From contig JAOEVD010000003.1 in assembly GCA_028383305.1 (NCBI GenBank), positions 69,442 through 133,441 on the forward strand: a stretch of 64,000 nt of DNA. The letters run 5' to 3'. This stretch comes from Candidatus Puniceispirillum sp. GTDB taxonomy: Bacteria > Pseudomonadota > Alphaproteobacteria > Puniceispirillales > Puniceispirillaceae. The translations under genes and the position numbers were made by a program. Within the stretch, counting starts at the first letter, position 1. Every line of letters starts with the position of its first letter. Shown here one piece after another: positions 35,371 to 44,778 of this stretch. The notes beneath the pieces were generated by a model. It ran no database searches. It saw only the letters and a program-made list of their open reading frames with translations, and was not told where the DNA came from.

Positions 35371-36152
35371 CCGATTTAGCCAAATCATCAGGAACGCTGC
35401 GTCGGGTTTATGGTGCGTTGTTACTGGTTCCTGTTGTTGCGCTGGTCTGGTTTGATCAGATGGCCGCTGGTGTTGTCCTTGCCTGTCTTGGCTGTTTGAT
35501 GGCCCTTGAGATTAAATGCATTACCGGCCTGCCATTTTTTGCTGGTTTGGTTGTTCTGGCTTTGATTACCGTTCAATCCTTTCCTCATTGGATGCTCGGC
35601 ATTTCCTCAACCATGAATGTTGGTTTGTTTCTTTTGGTTGCGGGGCTTATCGTGGCATTCATCGTTGGTGTTTTTAGCAATCGTTTGGCAGGTCTGTTTG
35701 TTGGTTTGCTATGTCTTTGCTTCGCCAGTGGTGGTTTATTGTTATCCCAACCATCAGGTCATATTATGTTGGTCGCGCTTGCGGCCATCATTGCCGCTTG
35801 TGACAGTGCTGCCTATTTCGTTGGCCGCCGCCTTGGCGGGCCGAAATTATGGCCGCGTGTTAGCCCTAATAAAACCATTTCGGGCAGTATTGGCGGGCTT
35901 GTTGCGGCAATGGCAGTGACAGCTTTGGTCGCATCAATATTTGGTATTGATGATTTAACAGATGCTTTGATTATGGGTTTGTTGATTGGCGGGCTTTCGC
36001 AGGCGGGCGATCTGATGGAATCGGCGGTAAAACGCCAGCTAGATGTCAAAGATAGCGGGTCTATTCTACCCGGCCATGGCGGCTTGCTTGACCGTTTTGA
36101 TGGCTATATTTTTGTTATTCCTGCAGTCTATCTTTATATTTTTGGTTTTTAA
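35367..36152 (+). CDS. cdsA: Phosphatidate cytidylyltransferase
   Basis: A 261-residue polytopic membrane enzyme making CDP-diacylglycerol. It has about seven hydrophobic segments and the C-terminal signature SQAGDLMESAVKRQLDVKDSGSILPGHGGLLDRFDGYIF. Translation appears to start at a TTG that overlaps the uppS stop (TTGA), implying coupling. It sits in the uppS-cdsA-dxr-rseP block. Confidence 0.93.
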   Translation: MTDLAKSSGTLRRVYGALLLVPVVALVWFDQMAAGVVLACLGCLMALEIKCITGLPFFAGLVVLALITVQSFPHWMLGISSTMNVGLFLLVAGLIVAFIVGVFSNRLAGLFVGLLCLCFASGGLLLSQPSGHIMLVALAAIIAACDSAAYFVGRRLGGPKLWPRVSPNKTISGSIGGLVAAMAVTALVASIFGIDDLTDALIMGLLIGGLSQAGDLMESAVKRQLDVKDSGSILPGHGGLLDRFDGYIFVIPAVYLYIFGF

Positions 36153-36164
36153 TTGGTTTTGAAT

Positions 36165-37376
36165 ATGGCTGGCGTAAAACAAATTACCGTTTTGGGGGCA
36201 ACAGGATCAATTGGTCAAAGCAGCCTTTCCTTGGTGCGTCAGCACCCTGACCGGTTTGTGGTTCACGGATTGGTCGCTGGCAAGGATTTTAATCGTCTGG
36301 CTGCCTTGGCGCATAAATTCAAACCCAAAATCATTGGTATCCATGACCAGACAAATCTGTCAGCCCTGAAAGAATTGGTTTCAACGCTTGATTGCCAGTT
36401 GGTGGCTGGCGAGGCGGCCTGTAGCGAGATTGCGGCGATGCCTGTTGACCTAGTGATTGCCGGAATCAGCGGTCTTGCCGGATTGCCTTCGGTGATGGCG
36501 GCGGTTCGTGCTAGCCAGACAGTTGCCATTGCCAATAAGGAATCGCTGGTTTCGGCAGGCGCGGTTGTTACCCGCCAAGCCATCTTGTCAGGCGCGCATA
36601 TTTTACCGATTGATAGTGAGCATAACGCTGTTTTCCAGTGCTGGAATGGCTGGAAAGGGCATCAATCAACCGACAAGACAAATGGCAAGATGACCGAATT
36701 AAGTCATATTTGCCTTACCGCATCAGGCGGGCCATTTTTGACCTTGCCGATTGGTGAATTTGCCGCAATCACACCGGCAGCGGCGGTAAAACATCCGAAT
36801 TTTGAAATGGGACGAAAAATTTCGGTTGATAGCGCCACCATGATGAATAAAGGGCTAGAGGTTATTGAGGCGCGTTGGCTCTTTGACCTGAAGCCAAGCC
36901 AGATTGACGTTTTAATCCATCCCCAGCAAGCGGTTCATGGGCTTGTTTATTTTCGTGATGGATCAATCATTGCGCAAATGGGCGGTGCCGATATGCGAAC
37001 GCCGATTTCCTATGCTATGGCGTGGCCCGACCGGCTTGATTGGGGTCCAGAACCCCTTGATCTGGCGGCGATTGCCAATCTGACCTTCGCGCAGGTTGAT
37101 CCTGACCGGTTTCCCTGTTTCATGCTGGCGCGTCAGGCGCTTGAGGCAGGGGGGATTGCCCCCGCTGTTCTAAACGCTGCAAATGAAGTGGCGGTTGATG
37201 CCTTTTTGACTGGAAAGATTGGGTTTTTGGATATTGCCAGCATTGTCGATTCCTGCCTTTCCAAATATTTGGATGGGGATTTGACAACGATTGACGCGAT
37301 TTGCGCGATTGATCAAACCGCCCGCGAACATGCGCGGCAAATTGTTACATCGCGTTACGTTTTCAAAAATGACTAA
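36165..37376 (+). CDS. dxr: 1-deoxy-D-xylulose 5-phosphate reductoisomerase
   Basis: About 403 residues from the ATG at 36165 (a TTG at 36153 directly after the cdsA stop is possible). VLGATGSIGQSSLSLV is the NADPH-binding motif, NKESLVSAG the central NKES motif, and LPIDSEHNAVFQC, SGGPFL and HPNFEMGRKISVDSATMMNKGLEVIEARWLF the catalytic blocks. It commits carbon to the MEP isoprenoid pathway that feeds UppS. Confidence 0.95.
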   Translation: MAGVKQITVLGATGSIGQSSLSLVRQHPDRFVVHGLVAGKDFNRLAALAHKFKPKIIGIHDQTNLSALKELVSTLDCQLVAGEAACSEIAAMPVDLVIAGISGLAGLPSVMAAVRASQTVAIANKESLVSAGAVVTRQAILSGAHILPIDSEHNAVFQCWNGWKGHQSTDKTNGKMTELSHICLTASGGPFLTLPIGEFAAITPAAAVKHPNFEMGRKISVDSATMMNKGLEVIEARWLFDLKPSQIDVLIHPQQAVHGLVYFRDGSIIAQMGGADMRTPISYAMAWPDRLDWGPEPLDLAAIANLTFAQVDPDRFPCFMLARQALEAGGIAPAVLNAANEVAVDAFLTGKIGFLDIASIVDSCLSKYLDGDLTTIDAICAIDQTAREHARQIVTSRYVFKND

Positions 37377-37442
37377 ACTGGGCTAAATTAAAATCAACGC
37401 CTAACATATGCAGTTTTGCGATCGCTCACGACAGGATGTTTT

Positions 37443-38525
37443 ATGCCCGAACTCGGCTTTACCGATCTTATTCTTGCCTTTTTATTATTAATCACGCCAG
37501 TGGTCTATTTCCATGAGCTTGGCCACTATTGGGTGGCGCGAAAAGCTGGTGTCGTGGTTGATGTGTTTTCGATTGGCTTTGGCCCTGAAATTTACGGCTG
37601 GACGGCCAAAACCGGAACAAGATGGCGCATTTCAGCCATCCCGCTTGGTGGTTATGTCAAAATGCGTGGGGATGATGATGCCGCGAGCACGCCATCTGCT
37701 GATGGGAAAGCTGTCCAGGGTAGTTTTGGCAATGCTGGACTTTACTGGCGCATGGCGATTGTCGCGGCGGGGCCGATTGCCAATTTCATTCTTGGCATTT
37801 TCCTTTTTGCTTTAGTCTATATGGCGGTTGGCAAACAAATTCTGCCAGCGGTGATTGGCGATGTGATGCCAAATATGCCGGCTGCCAGCGCGGGTCTGAA
37901 GCCGGGCGATAAAGTAATCGAAATCGACGGTGTTGGTGTTCGGGATTTTAATGATATGCGCGGGCTTGTTGTTGAAAGCCCGAATAAGGATTTACGTTTT
38001 GTCATTCTTCGTGACGGTCGTGAACGCAATTTAAACATTACACCTGCCGCGCAATTTAATAAACAATTGCAGATTGATATTGGCGTTTTGGGGGTGAAAT
38101 CACCGCCGGTTGGTGAAATTCAAAAACTCGGCCCGACAGCGGCGGTGGTGGCCGCATCGTCTGACGCATTTCATATGTCGGTGGTGATTTTGCGCAGCCT
38201 TGGCCGCGCTGTCACCGGCAATATGCAGCAGGGTGAAGTTGGTGGCCCTGTTCGGATTGCCGAAATTTCGGGTGCGGTTTTAAATCAGGGGCTTGTTCCC
38301 TTTATTTTACTAACAGCGGTTATTTCAATCAATCTTGGATTGATTAATCTGTTGCCTGTTCCGGCACTTGATGGCGGTCATCTTACCTTCTTTTTCCTCG
38401 AAGCGCTTCGCGGGAAGCCGTTGCCAATCTGGTTTCAGGCGGCATTGATGCGGGGCGGGATCGCCATTTTGATGGGGTTAACGCTGTTTCTTGTCGTTAC
38501 CGATGTGATACGTCTATTTCAGTAA
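37443..38525 (+). CDS. rseP: Site-2 intramembrane metalloprotease RseP
   Basis: A 360-residue membrane protease. FHELGHYWVARKAG (about 22-35) is the HExxH zinc site within the first membrane helix, a PDZ domain spans about 125-205 (AASAGLKPGDKVIEIDGVGV), and PVPALDGGHLTF is the LDG motif. It cleaves anti-sigma factors such as RseA and clears signal-peptide remnants. Only one PDZ domain is evident, whereas E. coli RseP has two. AGGA lies before the ATG at 37443. Confidence 0.93.
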   Translation: MPELGFTDLILAFLLLITPVVYFHELGHYWVARKAGVVVDVFSIGFGPEIYGWTAKTGTRWRISAIPLGGYVKMRGDDDAASTPSADGKAVQGSFGNAGLYWRMAIVAAGPIANFILGIFLFALVYMAVGKQILPAVIGDVMPNMPAASAGLKPGDKVIEIDGVGVRDFNDMRGLVVESPNKDLRFVILRDGRERNLNITPAAQFNKQLQIDIGVLGVKSPPVGEIQKLGPTAAVVAASSDAFHMSVVILRSLGRAVTGNMQQGEVGGPVRIAEISGAVLNQGLVPFILLTAVISINLGLINLLPVPALDGGHLTFFFLEALRGKPLPIWFQAALMRGGIAILMGLTLFLVVTDVIRLFQ

Positions 38526-38604
38526 TGCTGGCAAAGGGGTGCGTTTCTCTTTGGTTTAAATGGTAAAATCGGCGATTAAATTGACAATTAGGTCATTGTT
38601 AGGC

Positions 38605-38633
38605 TTTCGCTGAACCGTCAGGCTGTTTATAGT
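38605..38633 (+). promoter_or_regulatory. Possible promoter before bamA
   Basis: TTTCGC and TATAGT are separated by 17 nt, 35 nt before the bamA start. The -10 is good and the -35 weak. It could give the outer-membrane biogenesis genes their own promoter within the long cluster. Confidence 0.3.
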
Positions 38634-38667
38634 TACCAGCTTGTCTTGCTTGAGATCGGAAAATTCA

Positions 38668-40947
38668 ATGCGTCGTCTTGATCTATGTGGTTTTATAATG
38701 GGGCTGTTCCTCGTTTTCACGACAATCCAATCCAGTGCGGCGCAGGTGTTACAAGACCCTGTTCGAATCTCCGAGATTAAGGTTGATGGAAACCGCCGTG
38801 TTGCGGCTGGTACCGTGCAATCCTATCTGCCTGTTCGGGTTGGTGATCTGACATCGCCCGGATCGTTAAGCAATGCGCTCGCCCGGCTTTACGACACCAA
38901 TTTATTTCAAGATATCAAACTGGATATGGACGGCAGCGTTCTTATTGTCCGCGTTGTTGAAAACCCGATTATTAATCGGGTGAATATTGAAGGCAATGAC
39001 GCAATTTCGGATGAGCGATTGCTTGAAATTATCGATGTGCAGCCGCGGCGCGTCTACAACCGAAAGGTCGCCATTGATGCGACACGTCAGTTGATTGACG
39101 TTTATCGTGCTGGTGGACGTTTTGCTGCTGTGATCGAACCCAAAATTATTCAGCTTGATGAAAACCGTGTTGATCTGGTGTTTGAGGTCAATGAGGGTCC
39201 ACTGATTAAAATCAACTCGATTGCATTTTCGGGCAATAAATCATTCAGCGATCAGGCATTGCGTCAGGCAATTGCCAGCCGCGAGGCGCGCTGGTGGGCG
39301 TTTCTTGCGTCCAATGATAAATATGATGAGGGGCGTCTTGATTATGATGTTCGCCTGTTGCGACAATTCTATTTATCGCGTGGCTATGCTGATATCACCG
39401 TTGATCGTGTTCGCGGCGGTCTATTGCCCGACCGCAGCGGTTTTGCAATTACCTTTCTTGTGAATGAAGGCATACGCTATCAAGTTGGCATGGTCAGCGT
39501 TGCCAGTGAAATTAGTGGCGTTGATACAGATGAATTGCAGCAAGTCATCACATTTGGCGAGGATAAATGGTATGATGTTCGGGCCCTTGAACAGGGGCTT
39601 CTTGATATTTCAAACCGGTTGGGGTCTTTCGGGTACGCATTTGTGAATGTGACGCCTGAAATAAAGACAAACCCGGAAACAGCAACATTAGACATTGCCA
39701 TCACAATTGATAAGGCACGCCGGAATTTTGTCGAGCGGATCGAATTTGTCGACAATGCGCGCACCATGGATCGTGTAATCAGACGTGAATTTGAAATTGT
39801 CGAGGGTGATGCCTACAACCAGCTAAAAATCGACCGATCTGTCCGAAATGTTAGAAATCTTGGATATTTCAGAGATGTGAAAATTGCCACCCTTCAAGGT
39901 TCAAGCTCCGAACAAACGATTACAAGAGTTACTGTCGAAGAACAATCGACCGGTGATTTTTCAATTGGCCTTGGCTATTCCTCATTGGACAAATCGAGTG
40001 TGACATTAGGCATTAACGAACGTAATTTCCTTGGCACTGGCCGCAGGGCCAGCGCGTCTATTTCAACATCGGGAACTGAAACCAATTTTAATTTAGGTCT
40101 AACTGAGCCTTATCTACTTGGACGGGATTTAACCGGCAGTTTTGATGTCTTTAACACAAAGACCAAATCGGATGAGACGACCATCAATCGAACAGGCTTT
40201 TCGTTTGGTGTTGGCTTTTCAGCGGCACGCGATGTGTTTCACCGCTTGAACTACGAGCTTAGCCAGTCCAAAACGACGGTTGCGTCGACCACAGCCACAT
40301 CAATTACCGGCGAGGCGGGGGAAACCCGTCTTCGCTCTTCACTAAACTATGTTCTGTCGAAAGACGCGAGAGACAGCCGGTTTGATCCGAATGAAGGCTA
40401 TTACTTGGAAATGGATGAAACATTGGCTGGCTTTGGCGGTGATGTTAAGTTTTTGCGAACAAAATTGTCGGCTGCCTATTACAAACCGTTATTGTTCAAA
40501 TCGGTTATTCTTGGGGTGTCTGGCAAAATCGGCTATGTTACTGGTCTTGGTGACAAGGTAACGCAATCGCAACGTTTCAATCTTGGTGGGCGTGATGTTC
40601 GCGGTTTTGGATCGGGTGGTGTTGGCCCGCGTGACACCGGATCATCTGACGCAGTTGGTGGCAACAAGATGTATGCTGGTACCTTTGAGGTGGTTTCAAA
40701 CCTTGGCCTTGATAAAGATACCGGTGTTCGCTGGACGGTCTTTACAGACTTTGGATCATTGTGGGGAACCGACTATCCATCAGGCATAACCAATCCAAAT
40801 TCGGCGAATATGCGAGTCAGTACGGGTGTTGGTGTTTTCTGGAGTACAGCCATCGGTCCATTGTCGTTTTCTTGGGCAAAGCCGCTATCAAAAATGGCGC
40901 ATGACACGCCAAAGACCTTCCAGTTCAATATTGGAACCAGGCTGTAG
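38668..40947 (+). CDS. bamA: Outer-membrane protein assembly factor BamA
   Basis: A 759-residue protein. A signal peptide (MRRLDLCGFIMGLFLVFTTIQSSAAQ) precedes POTRA domains (about 30-350; for example VRISEIKVDGNRRVAAGTV and IVNRVNIEGNDAISDE-like repeats) and a C-terminal 16-strand barrel ending FQFNIGTRL, with a terminal beta-signal. It folds and inserts beta-barrel proteins in the outer membrane. The ATG at 38668 is chosen so that the signal peptide starts correctly. It is followed by skp after only 2 nt. Confidence 0.95.
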   Translation: MRRLDLCGFIMGLFLVFTTIQSSAAQVLQDPVRISEIKVDGNRRVAAGTVQSYLPVRVGDLTSPGSLSNALARLYDTNLFQDIKLDMDGSVLIVRVVENPIINRVNIEGNDAISDERLLEIIDVQPRRVYNRKVAIDATRQLIDVYRAGGRFAAVIEPKIIQLDENRVDLVFEVNEGPLIKINSIAFSGNKSFSDQALRQAIASREARWWAFLASNDKYDEGRLDYDVRLLRQFYLSRGYADITVDRVRGGLLPDRSGFAITFLVNEGIRYQVGMVSVASEISGVDTDELQQVITFGEDKWYDVRALEQGLLDISNRLGSFGYAFVNVTPEIKTNPETATLDIAITIDKARRNFVERIEFVDNARTMDRVIRREFEIVEGDAYNQLKIDRSVRNVRNLGYFRDVKIATLQGSSSEQTITRVTVEEQSTGDFSIGLGYSSLDKSSVTLGINERNFLGTGRRASASISTSGTETNFNLGLTEPYLLGRDLTGSFDVFNTKTKSDETTINRTGFSFGVGFSAARDVFHRLNYELSQSKTTVASTTATSITGEAGETRLRSSLNYVLSKDARDSRFDPNEGYYLEMDETLAGFGGDVKFLRTKLSAAYYKPLLFKSVILGVSGKIGYVTGLGDKVTQSQRFNLGGRDVRGFGSGGVGPRDTGSSDAVGGNKMYAGTFEVVSNLGLDKDTGVRWTVFTDFGSLWGTDYPSGITNPNSANMRVSTGVGVFWSTAIGPLSFSWAKPLSKMAHDTPKTFQFNIGTRL

Positions 40948-40949
40948 GC

Positions 40950-41561
40950 ATGATGAAAAAAACACGTTTCACCCCGATCAAACTGTTGGTTTGTATGATG
41001 GTTTTTATTGGTTTTGCGCCTGATAGCTTTGCGCAGACTGACGCAACCACGCCAGCAGCCGAAAAATCAATGGAGGTGAAACGGATTGCCCTTGTTGACC
41101 TAGACGGCGTTTTACGCGCCGCTGATGCCAATAACCGAGTTCGTGAGTTGCTCGATGGCCAGCGCGCAAAATTTCAAGAAGAATTTCGGGCGATTGAGGT
41201 GGATTTACAACAAAGCGAACGTGATCTTCTTGCCAAGCGCGATCTTATGGCAAAAGACGAATATGACAAGCTTGTTACCGCGTTTCAGGCGCGCGTTTCG
41301 TCAGTTCAGAAAGAAATCCAATATAAAAGACAGTCAATTGATAACGCCTATCAAAAAGCTTTGAGCGATATCCGTAAGCTTGCGATCGACGTGATTACAA
41401 AAATTGCCAGTGAACGCAAGATTGACCTGATTTTGAATCGTGATTCGAGTGTGATTTTCTTACCGCATCTGAATATTTCGGATGAGGTGTTGACACGCCT
41501 GAACGAACGCACCAAAAACGCCCGCATCGAAGTTGAAATCAAGAAGACGGTCGCGCAATAG
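40950..41561 (+). CDS. skp: OmpH/Skp family periplasmic chaperone
   Basis: A 203-residue protein with a signal peptide (MMKKTRFTPIKLLVCMMVFIGFAPDSFAQ), a short linker and a long helical coiled-coil (about 60-170) rich in charged residues: FQEEFRAIEVDLQQSERDLLAKRDLMAKDEYDKLVTAFQARVSSVQKEIQYKRQ. Skp holds unfolded outer-membrane proteins for BamA. The bamA-skp-lpxD order is standard for Proteobacteria. Confidence 0.9.
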   Translation: MMKKTRFTPIKLLVCMMVFIGFAPDSFAQTDATTPAAEKSMEVKRIALVDLDGVLRAADANNRVRELLDGQRAKFQEEFRAIEVDLQQSERDLLAKRDLMAKDEYDKLVTAFQARVSSVQKEIQYKRQSIDNAYQKALSDIRKLAIDVITKIASERKIDLILNRDSSVIFLPHLNISDEVLTRLNERTKNARIEVEIKKTVAQ

Positions 41562-41570
41562 GATATTTTC

Positions 41571-42587
41571 ATGTCCATCAACACAGCATTTTACCAAATT
41601 GCCGAAGATGTGACGGCTGCCAATCTTGCCAGAATTATCGGCGCGACTGATCTATGTGGGCCAGATCAGATTGTGATCAGTGATATTGAACTTTTTGACG
41701 CGGCAAAACCATTTTCATTGATTTATCAGTCTGATCCGGATCTGGCCAAAACATTGGCAATCGAATCGGCTGTTGTGATTACGAATGAGGCCTGTTTGCC
41801 ACTGATTGATCCAGCCAATTGCTGTTTAGTCGTGGCATCACCTCGGATTGGATTTGCCCATGCGTTAGCGCATCTTGTTACGGCTGTGCCGGTTGATCAT
41901 GGCACTGCAGGTATCGCGCTGCTGGCCAAAATTGCCGATACTACCGTCATTCACCCCGCAGCGACCATCATGCCGCAAGTTGTGATCGGGGCTGGGACCG
42001 TGATCGAAGCTGGTGCTGTCTTGCATGCCGGGGTTACGGTTGGTGAAAATTGTCATATCCGGTCAAACAGCGTTCTGTCGCATTGTCTGATTGGTAATGG
42101 GGTTGATATTGGTGCTGGTAGCGTCATTGGCGCGGCCGGTTTTGGTTTTGAAATGACCAATGATGGGGTTGTTAAATTGCCGCATATTGGCCTTGTGGTG
42201 ATTGATGATTTTGTGTCAATTGGCAGTGGTTGCGCGATTGACCGTGGCAGCCTCGGCAATACCCATATTGGCGCGCATGTGATGATGGATAATCTGTGCC
42301 ATATCGCCCATAACGTAACCATCGGTGCAAGATCGATCATTGCGGGTCAATGCGGCATTTCGGGAAGTGTTATGGTTGGAGAAGGCGTCTCAATGGGGGG
42401 GCAGGTTGGCATTGCCCCGCATGTGAAGATTGGTGATGGTGCTGTGTTAACGGCGCGAAGCGGCGTCACAAAAGACATCGAAGACGGTGATCAGGTCGCC
42501 GGCTTTCCAGCCGCGTCAAAACGCCAGTTTTGGCGCGAACAGGCAGCATTAAGACGACTTGGCACACCAAAAGGCTCCAAACCATAA
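41571..42587 (+). CDS. lpxD: UDP-3-O-(3-hydroxyacyl)glucosamine N-acyltransferase
   Basis: A 338-residue left-handed beta-helix acyltransferase. Hexapeptide repeats run from about 115 to 300 (VVIGAGTVIEAGAVLHAGVTVGENCHI and HIGAHVMMDNLCHIAHNVTIGARSIIAGQCGISGS). The catalytic histidine lies in the NLCHIAHNV segment. It carries out the third step of lipid A synthesis. It starts 9 nt after skp. Confidence 0.95.
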   Translation: MSINTAFYQIAEDVTAANLARIIGATDLCGPDQIVISDIELFDAAKPFSLIYQSDPDLAKTLAIESAVVITNEACLPLIDPANCCLVVASPRIGFAHALAHLVTAVPVDHGTAGIALLAKIADTTVIHPAATIMPQVVIGAGTVIEAGAVLHAGVTVGENCHIRSNSVLSHCLIGNGVDIGAGSVIGAAGFGFEMTNDGVVKLPHIGLVVIDDFVSIGSGCAIDRGSLGNTHIGAHVMMDNLCHIAHNVTIGARSIIAGQCGISGSVMVGEGVSMGGQVGIAPHVKIGDGAVLTARSGVTKDIEDGDQVAGFPAASKRQFWREQAALRRLGTPKGSKP

Positions 42588-42654
42588 TAAGCAGTGAAGT
42601 TAATCAAGATTTATACTATGTATGGATAAACGAAGATCGCAAAAGGACAGGGTA

Positions 42655-43113
42655 ATGGCGGAAACGATTGATGTTTTGAATATTGATGAGATCAAAAAAC
42701 TGATACCGCATCGCGCACCCATTTTGTTGATTGATCGGGTTGAAAACATCATCCCCGATACCGAAGCAACAGGGATCAAAGCTGTTAGTGGCAATGAGCC
42801 CTATTTTGCCGGTCATTTCCCGGATTTTCCAGTCATGCCCGGCGTGTTGATTGTTGAGGCCATCGCGCAAACAGCATCGGTTATGGTGGCCGCAACAACC
42901 CCTGATTTCACTGCGGGCAAATTGGTGTTTTTCACAACCATTGAAAAAGCCCGTTTTCGCCAGCCGGTAAGACCTGGTGACGTTATCGAAATGCGTGTTG
43001 TTAAAACCGCAGCCAAAGGCCCGGTGTGGAAATTTACCGGTACGGCGAAAGTGGCTGGCAAGCTTGTTGCCGAGGCCGAATTTGGCGCGATGATCGTTGA
43101 TCCGGATCGCTAG
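42655..43113 (+). CDS. fabZ: 3-hydroxyacyl-[ACP] dehydratase FabZ
   Basis: A 152-residue hotdog-fold dehydratase. IPHRAPILLIDRV, GNEPYFAGHFPDFPVMPGVLIVEAIAQTASVM carries the catalytic histidine and glutamate, and FFTTIEKARFRQPVRPGD follows. It shares the 3-hydroxyacyl-ACP pool with LpxA/LpxD, balancing fatty acid and lipid A synthesis. The ATG at 42655 follows AGGACAGGG; the track ATG at 42622 would add 11 residues. Confidence 0.95.
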   Translation: MAETIDVLNIDEIKKLIPHRAPILLIDRVENIIPDTEATGIKAVSGNEPYFAGHFPDFPVMPGVLIVEAIAQTASVMVAATTPDFTAGKLVFFTTIEKARFRQPVRPGDVIEMRVVKTAAKGPVWKFTGTAKVAGKLVAEAEFGAMIVDPDR

Positions 43114-43116
43114 GCA

Positions 43117-43911
43117 ATGACGCAAACAATTCATTCAACTGCAATTATCGCTGCAAAGGCCAAAATTGGCGCTGATGTGAAGATTGGGCCTTATTGTGTG
43201 ATTGGTGATGACGCTGTTATTGGTGATGGTGCGCATCTTCATAGCCATGTTGTGATTGAGGGGCATACATCGCTTGGAGCAAGCTGCGAGGTTTACCCTT
43301 TTGCCGCGCTTGGTTGTGCGCCGCAACACACGCGTTACGAAAATGAGCCTTCACGATTGGTTATCGGCAAAAATTGCGTCATTCGCGAACATGTGACCAT
43401 GCATCCGGGAACGGCCATTGATGAAATGGAAACGGTCGTTGGCGATCATGGTTTGTTTTTTGCGGGAGCGCATGTGGCGCATGATTGTGTCGTTGGCAAT
43501 CATGTTATTTTTGCCAATAACGCCTCGCTTGGTGGGCATGTAAAGATTGGCGATCACGTCATGCTTGGTGGATTTGCAGCGGTTCAGCAATGGTGCCGCG
43601 TTGGCCCACATGCGATGGTTGGCGCGCATAGTCTTGTTGATGCCGATATTATTCCTTATTGCATCGCAGCTGGAAATCGGGCGCGGCTTAGCGGGATCAA
43701 TGTCATTGGTTTGGATCGGCGCGGCTTTGCCCCATCAACCGTCACTGCCTTACGTGATCTTTTTCGCCAGTTAATTCGAGAAAATGGGCTTTTTTCCAGC
43801 CGGTTACAGGATGTAAAGGCGCGTTTTGCTGGTCAGCCAGAATTTGATCTTCTCTTTGATTTTATTGACAATGCTGGCCGCAATGGTGTTTGCCAGTCAT
43901 TTAAACGCTAA
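43117..43911 (+). CDS. lpxA: UDP-N-acetylglucosamine acyltransferase
   Basis: A 264-residue beta-helix enzyme. The hexapeptide repeats (IHSTAIIAAKAKIGADVKIGPYCVIGDDAVIGDG) and HVAHDCVVGNHVIFANNASLGGHVKIGDHVMLGG with the catalytic histidine are clear. GINVIGLDRRGF and a helical C-terminus complete the family pattern. It starts lipid A synthesis by transferring a 3-hydroxyacyl group to UDP-GlcNAc. It begins 3 nt after fabZ. Confidence 0.95.
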   Translation: MTQTIHSTAIIAAKAKIGADVKIGPYCVIGDDAVIGDGAHLHSHVVIEGHTSLGASCEVYPFAALGCAPQHTRYENEPSRLVIGKNCVIREHVTMHPGTAIDEMETVVGDHGLFFAGAHVAHDCVVGNHVIFANNASLGGHVKIGDHVMLGGFAAVQQWCRVGPHAMVGAHSLVDADIIPYCIAAGNRARLSGINVIGLDRRGFAPSTVTALRDLFRQLIRENGLFSSRLQDVKARFAGQPEFDLLFDFIDNAGRNGVCQSFKR

Positions 43912-43956
43912 AAGGGCATAAGCGCTGCAAGATTGCCAAAAGGGTTTATTAAGGAC

Positions 43957-44778
43957 ATGACACGGCTTGCTATTATTGCCGGAAAGGGCCAATTGCCAGT
44001 TGATGTTGCTGGGGCGGCAGCTGCTGATGGTTTTGACGTTCTGATCCTAGCGATAAAAGGACAAGCCGACGCTGATTTCACCGCCTATCAAACTGTGCCA
44101 ATCCGGTTTGGTGCAATTGGCCAAACCCGCGCCATCATGATTCAGCATAACATCGAAAAACTGGTCATGGTTGGCAAGGTGTCTTGGCCGTCAATGGCGG
44201 CGTTAAGACCCGATTCTGACGGGATGAAACTGCTTGGTAAGATGATGACCAAGGGTGATGATAATGCGCTTCGCCATGTGGTGGCGTTTTTTGCCGAAAA
44301 AGGGATTGAAACCATGGCGGTTGACGCCTTTCTGCCAAATCGCAAAATGCCGTTGGGTCTTGTCGCCGGTGACAATCCTGATGCGCAATCAATGGATGTG
44401 ATAGCCCTTGGTGCCACCATTCTTGCCGCATTGGGAACGCATGATGTTGGACAGTCAGTGATCGTCCAAAATGGTCGTGTGATCGCAATTGAAGCGGCGG
44501 AGGGCAGTGATGGTATGATTGCACGCGCCGCTGCGCTTCTTGATCCGGCTGGCGGTGTTGCCTGCCTCGTGAAAATGCGCAAAAGCGCACAAGATTCCCG
44601 CCTTGATATGCCGGTGATGGGCTGTAACACCATTCTGTCAGCGGCAAATGCTGGCTTGTCCCTTTTGGCGATTGAGGCAGATTCGGTGCTGCTTGCCGAT
44701 GATATTGTGGCAATCAAATCATTATGTCAGACGCATGGTATGACCCTAATCGGCATTGATAGCAGCGTAACATCATGA
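43957..44778 (+). CDS. lpxI: UDP-2,3-diacylglucosamine pyrophosphatase LpxI
   Basis: A 273-residue protein of the LpxI (DUF1009) family: RLAIIAGKGQLPVDVAGAAAADGFDVLILAIKGQAD, GKVSWPSMAALRPDS and KMRKSAQDSRLDMPVMGCNTILSAANAGLSLLAIEADSVLLAD. It hydrolyses UDP-diacylglucosamine to lipid X by a mechanism different from LpxH, and replaces LpxH in Alphaproteobacteria. The ATG at 43957 is used; a TTG at 43933 is possible. It overlaps lpxB by 4 nt (ATGA). Confidence 0.93.
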   Translation: MTRLAIIAGKGQLPVDVAGAAAADGFDVLILAIKGQADADFTAYQTVPIRFGAIGQTRAIMIQHNIEKLVMVGKVSWPSMAALRPDSDGMKLLGKMMTKGDDNALRHVVAFFAEKGIETMAVDAFLPNRKMPLGLVAGDNPDAQSMDVIALGATILAALGTHDVGQSVIVQNGRVIAIEAAEGSDGMIARAAALLDPAGGVACLVKMRKSAQDSRLDMPVMGCNTILSAANAGLSLLAIEADSVLLADDIVAIKSLCQTHGMTLIGIDSSVTS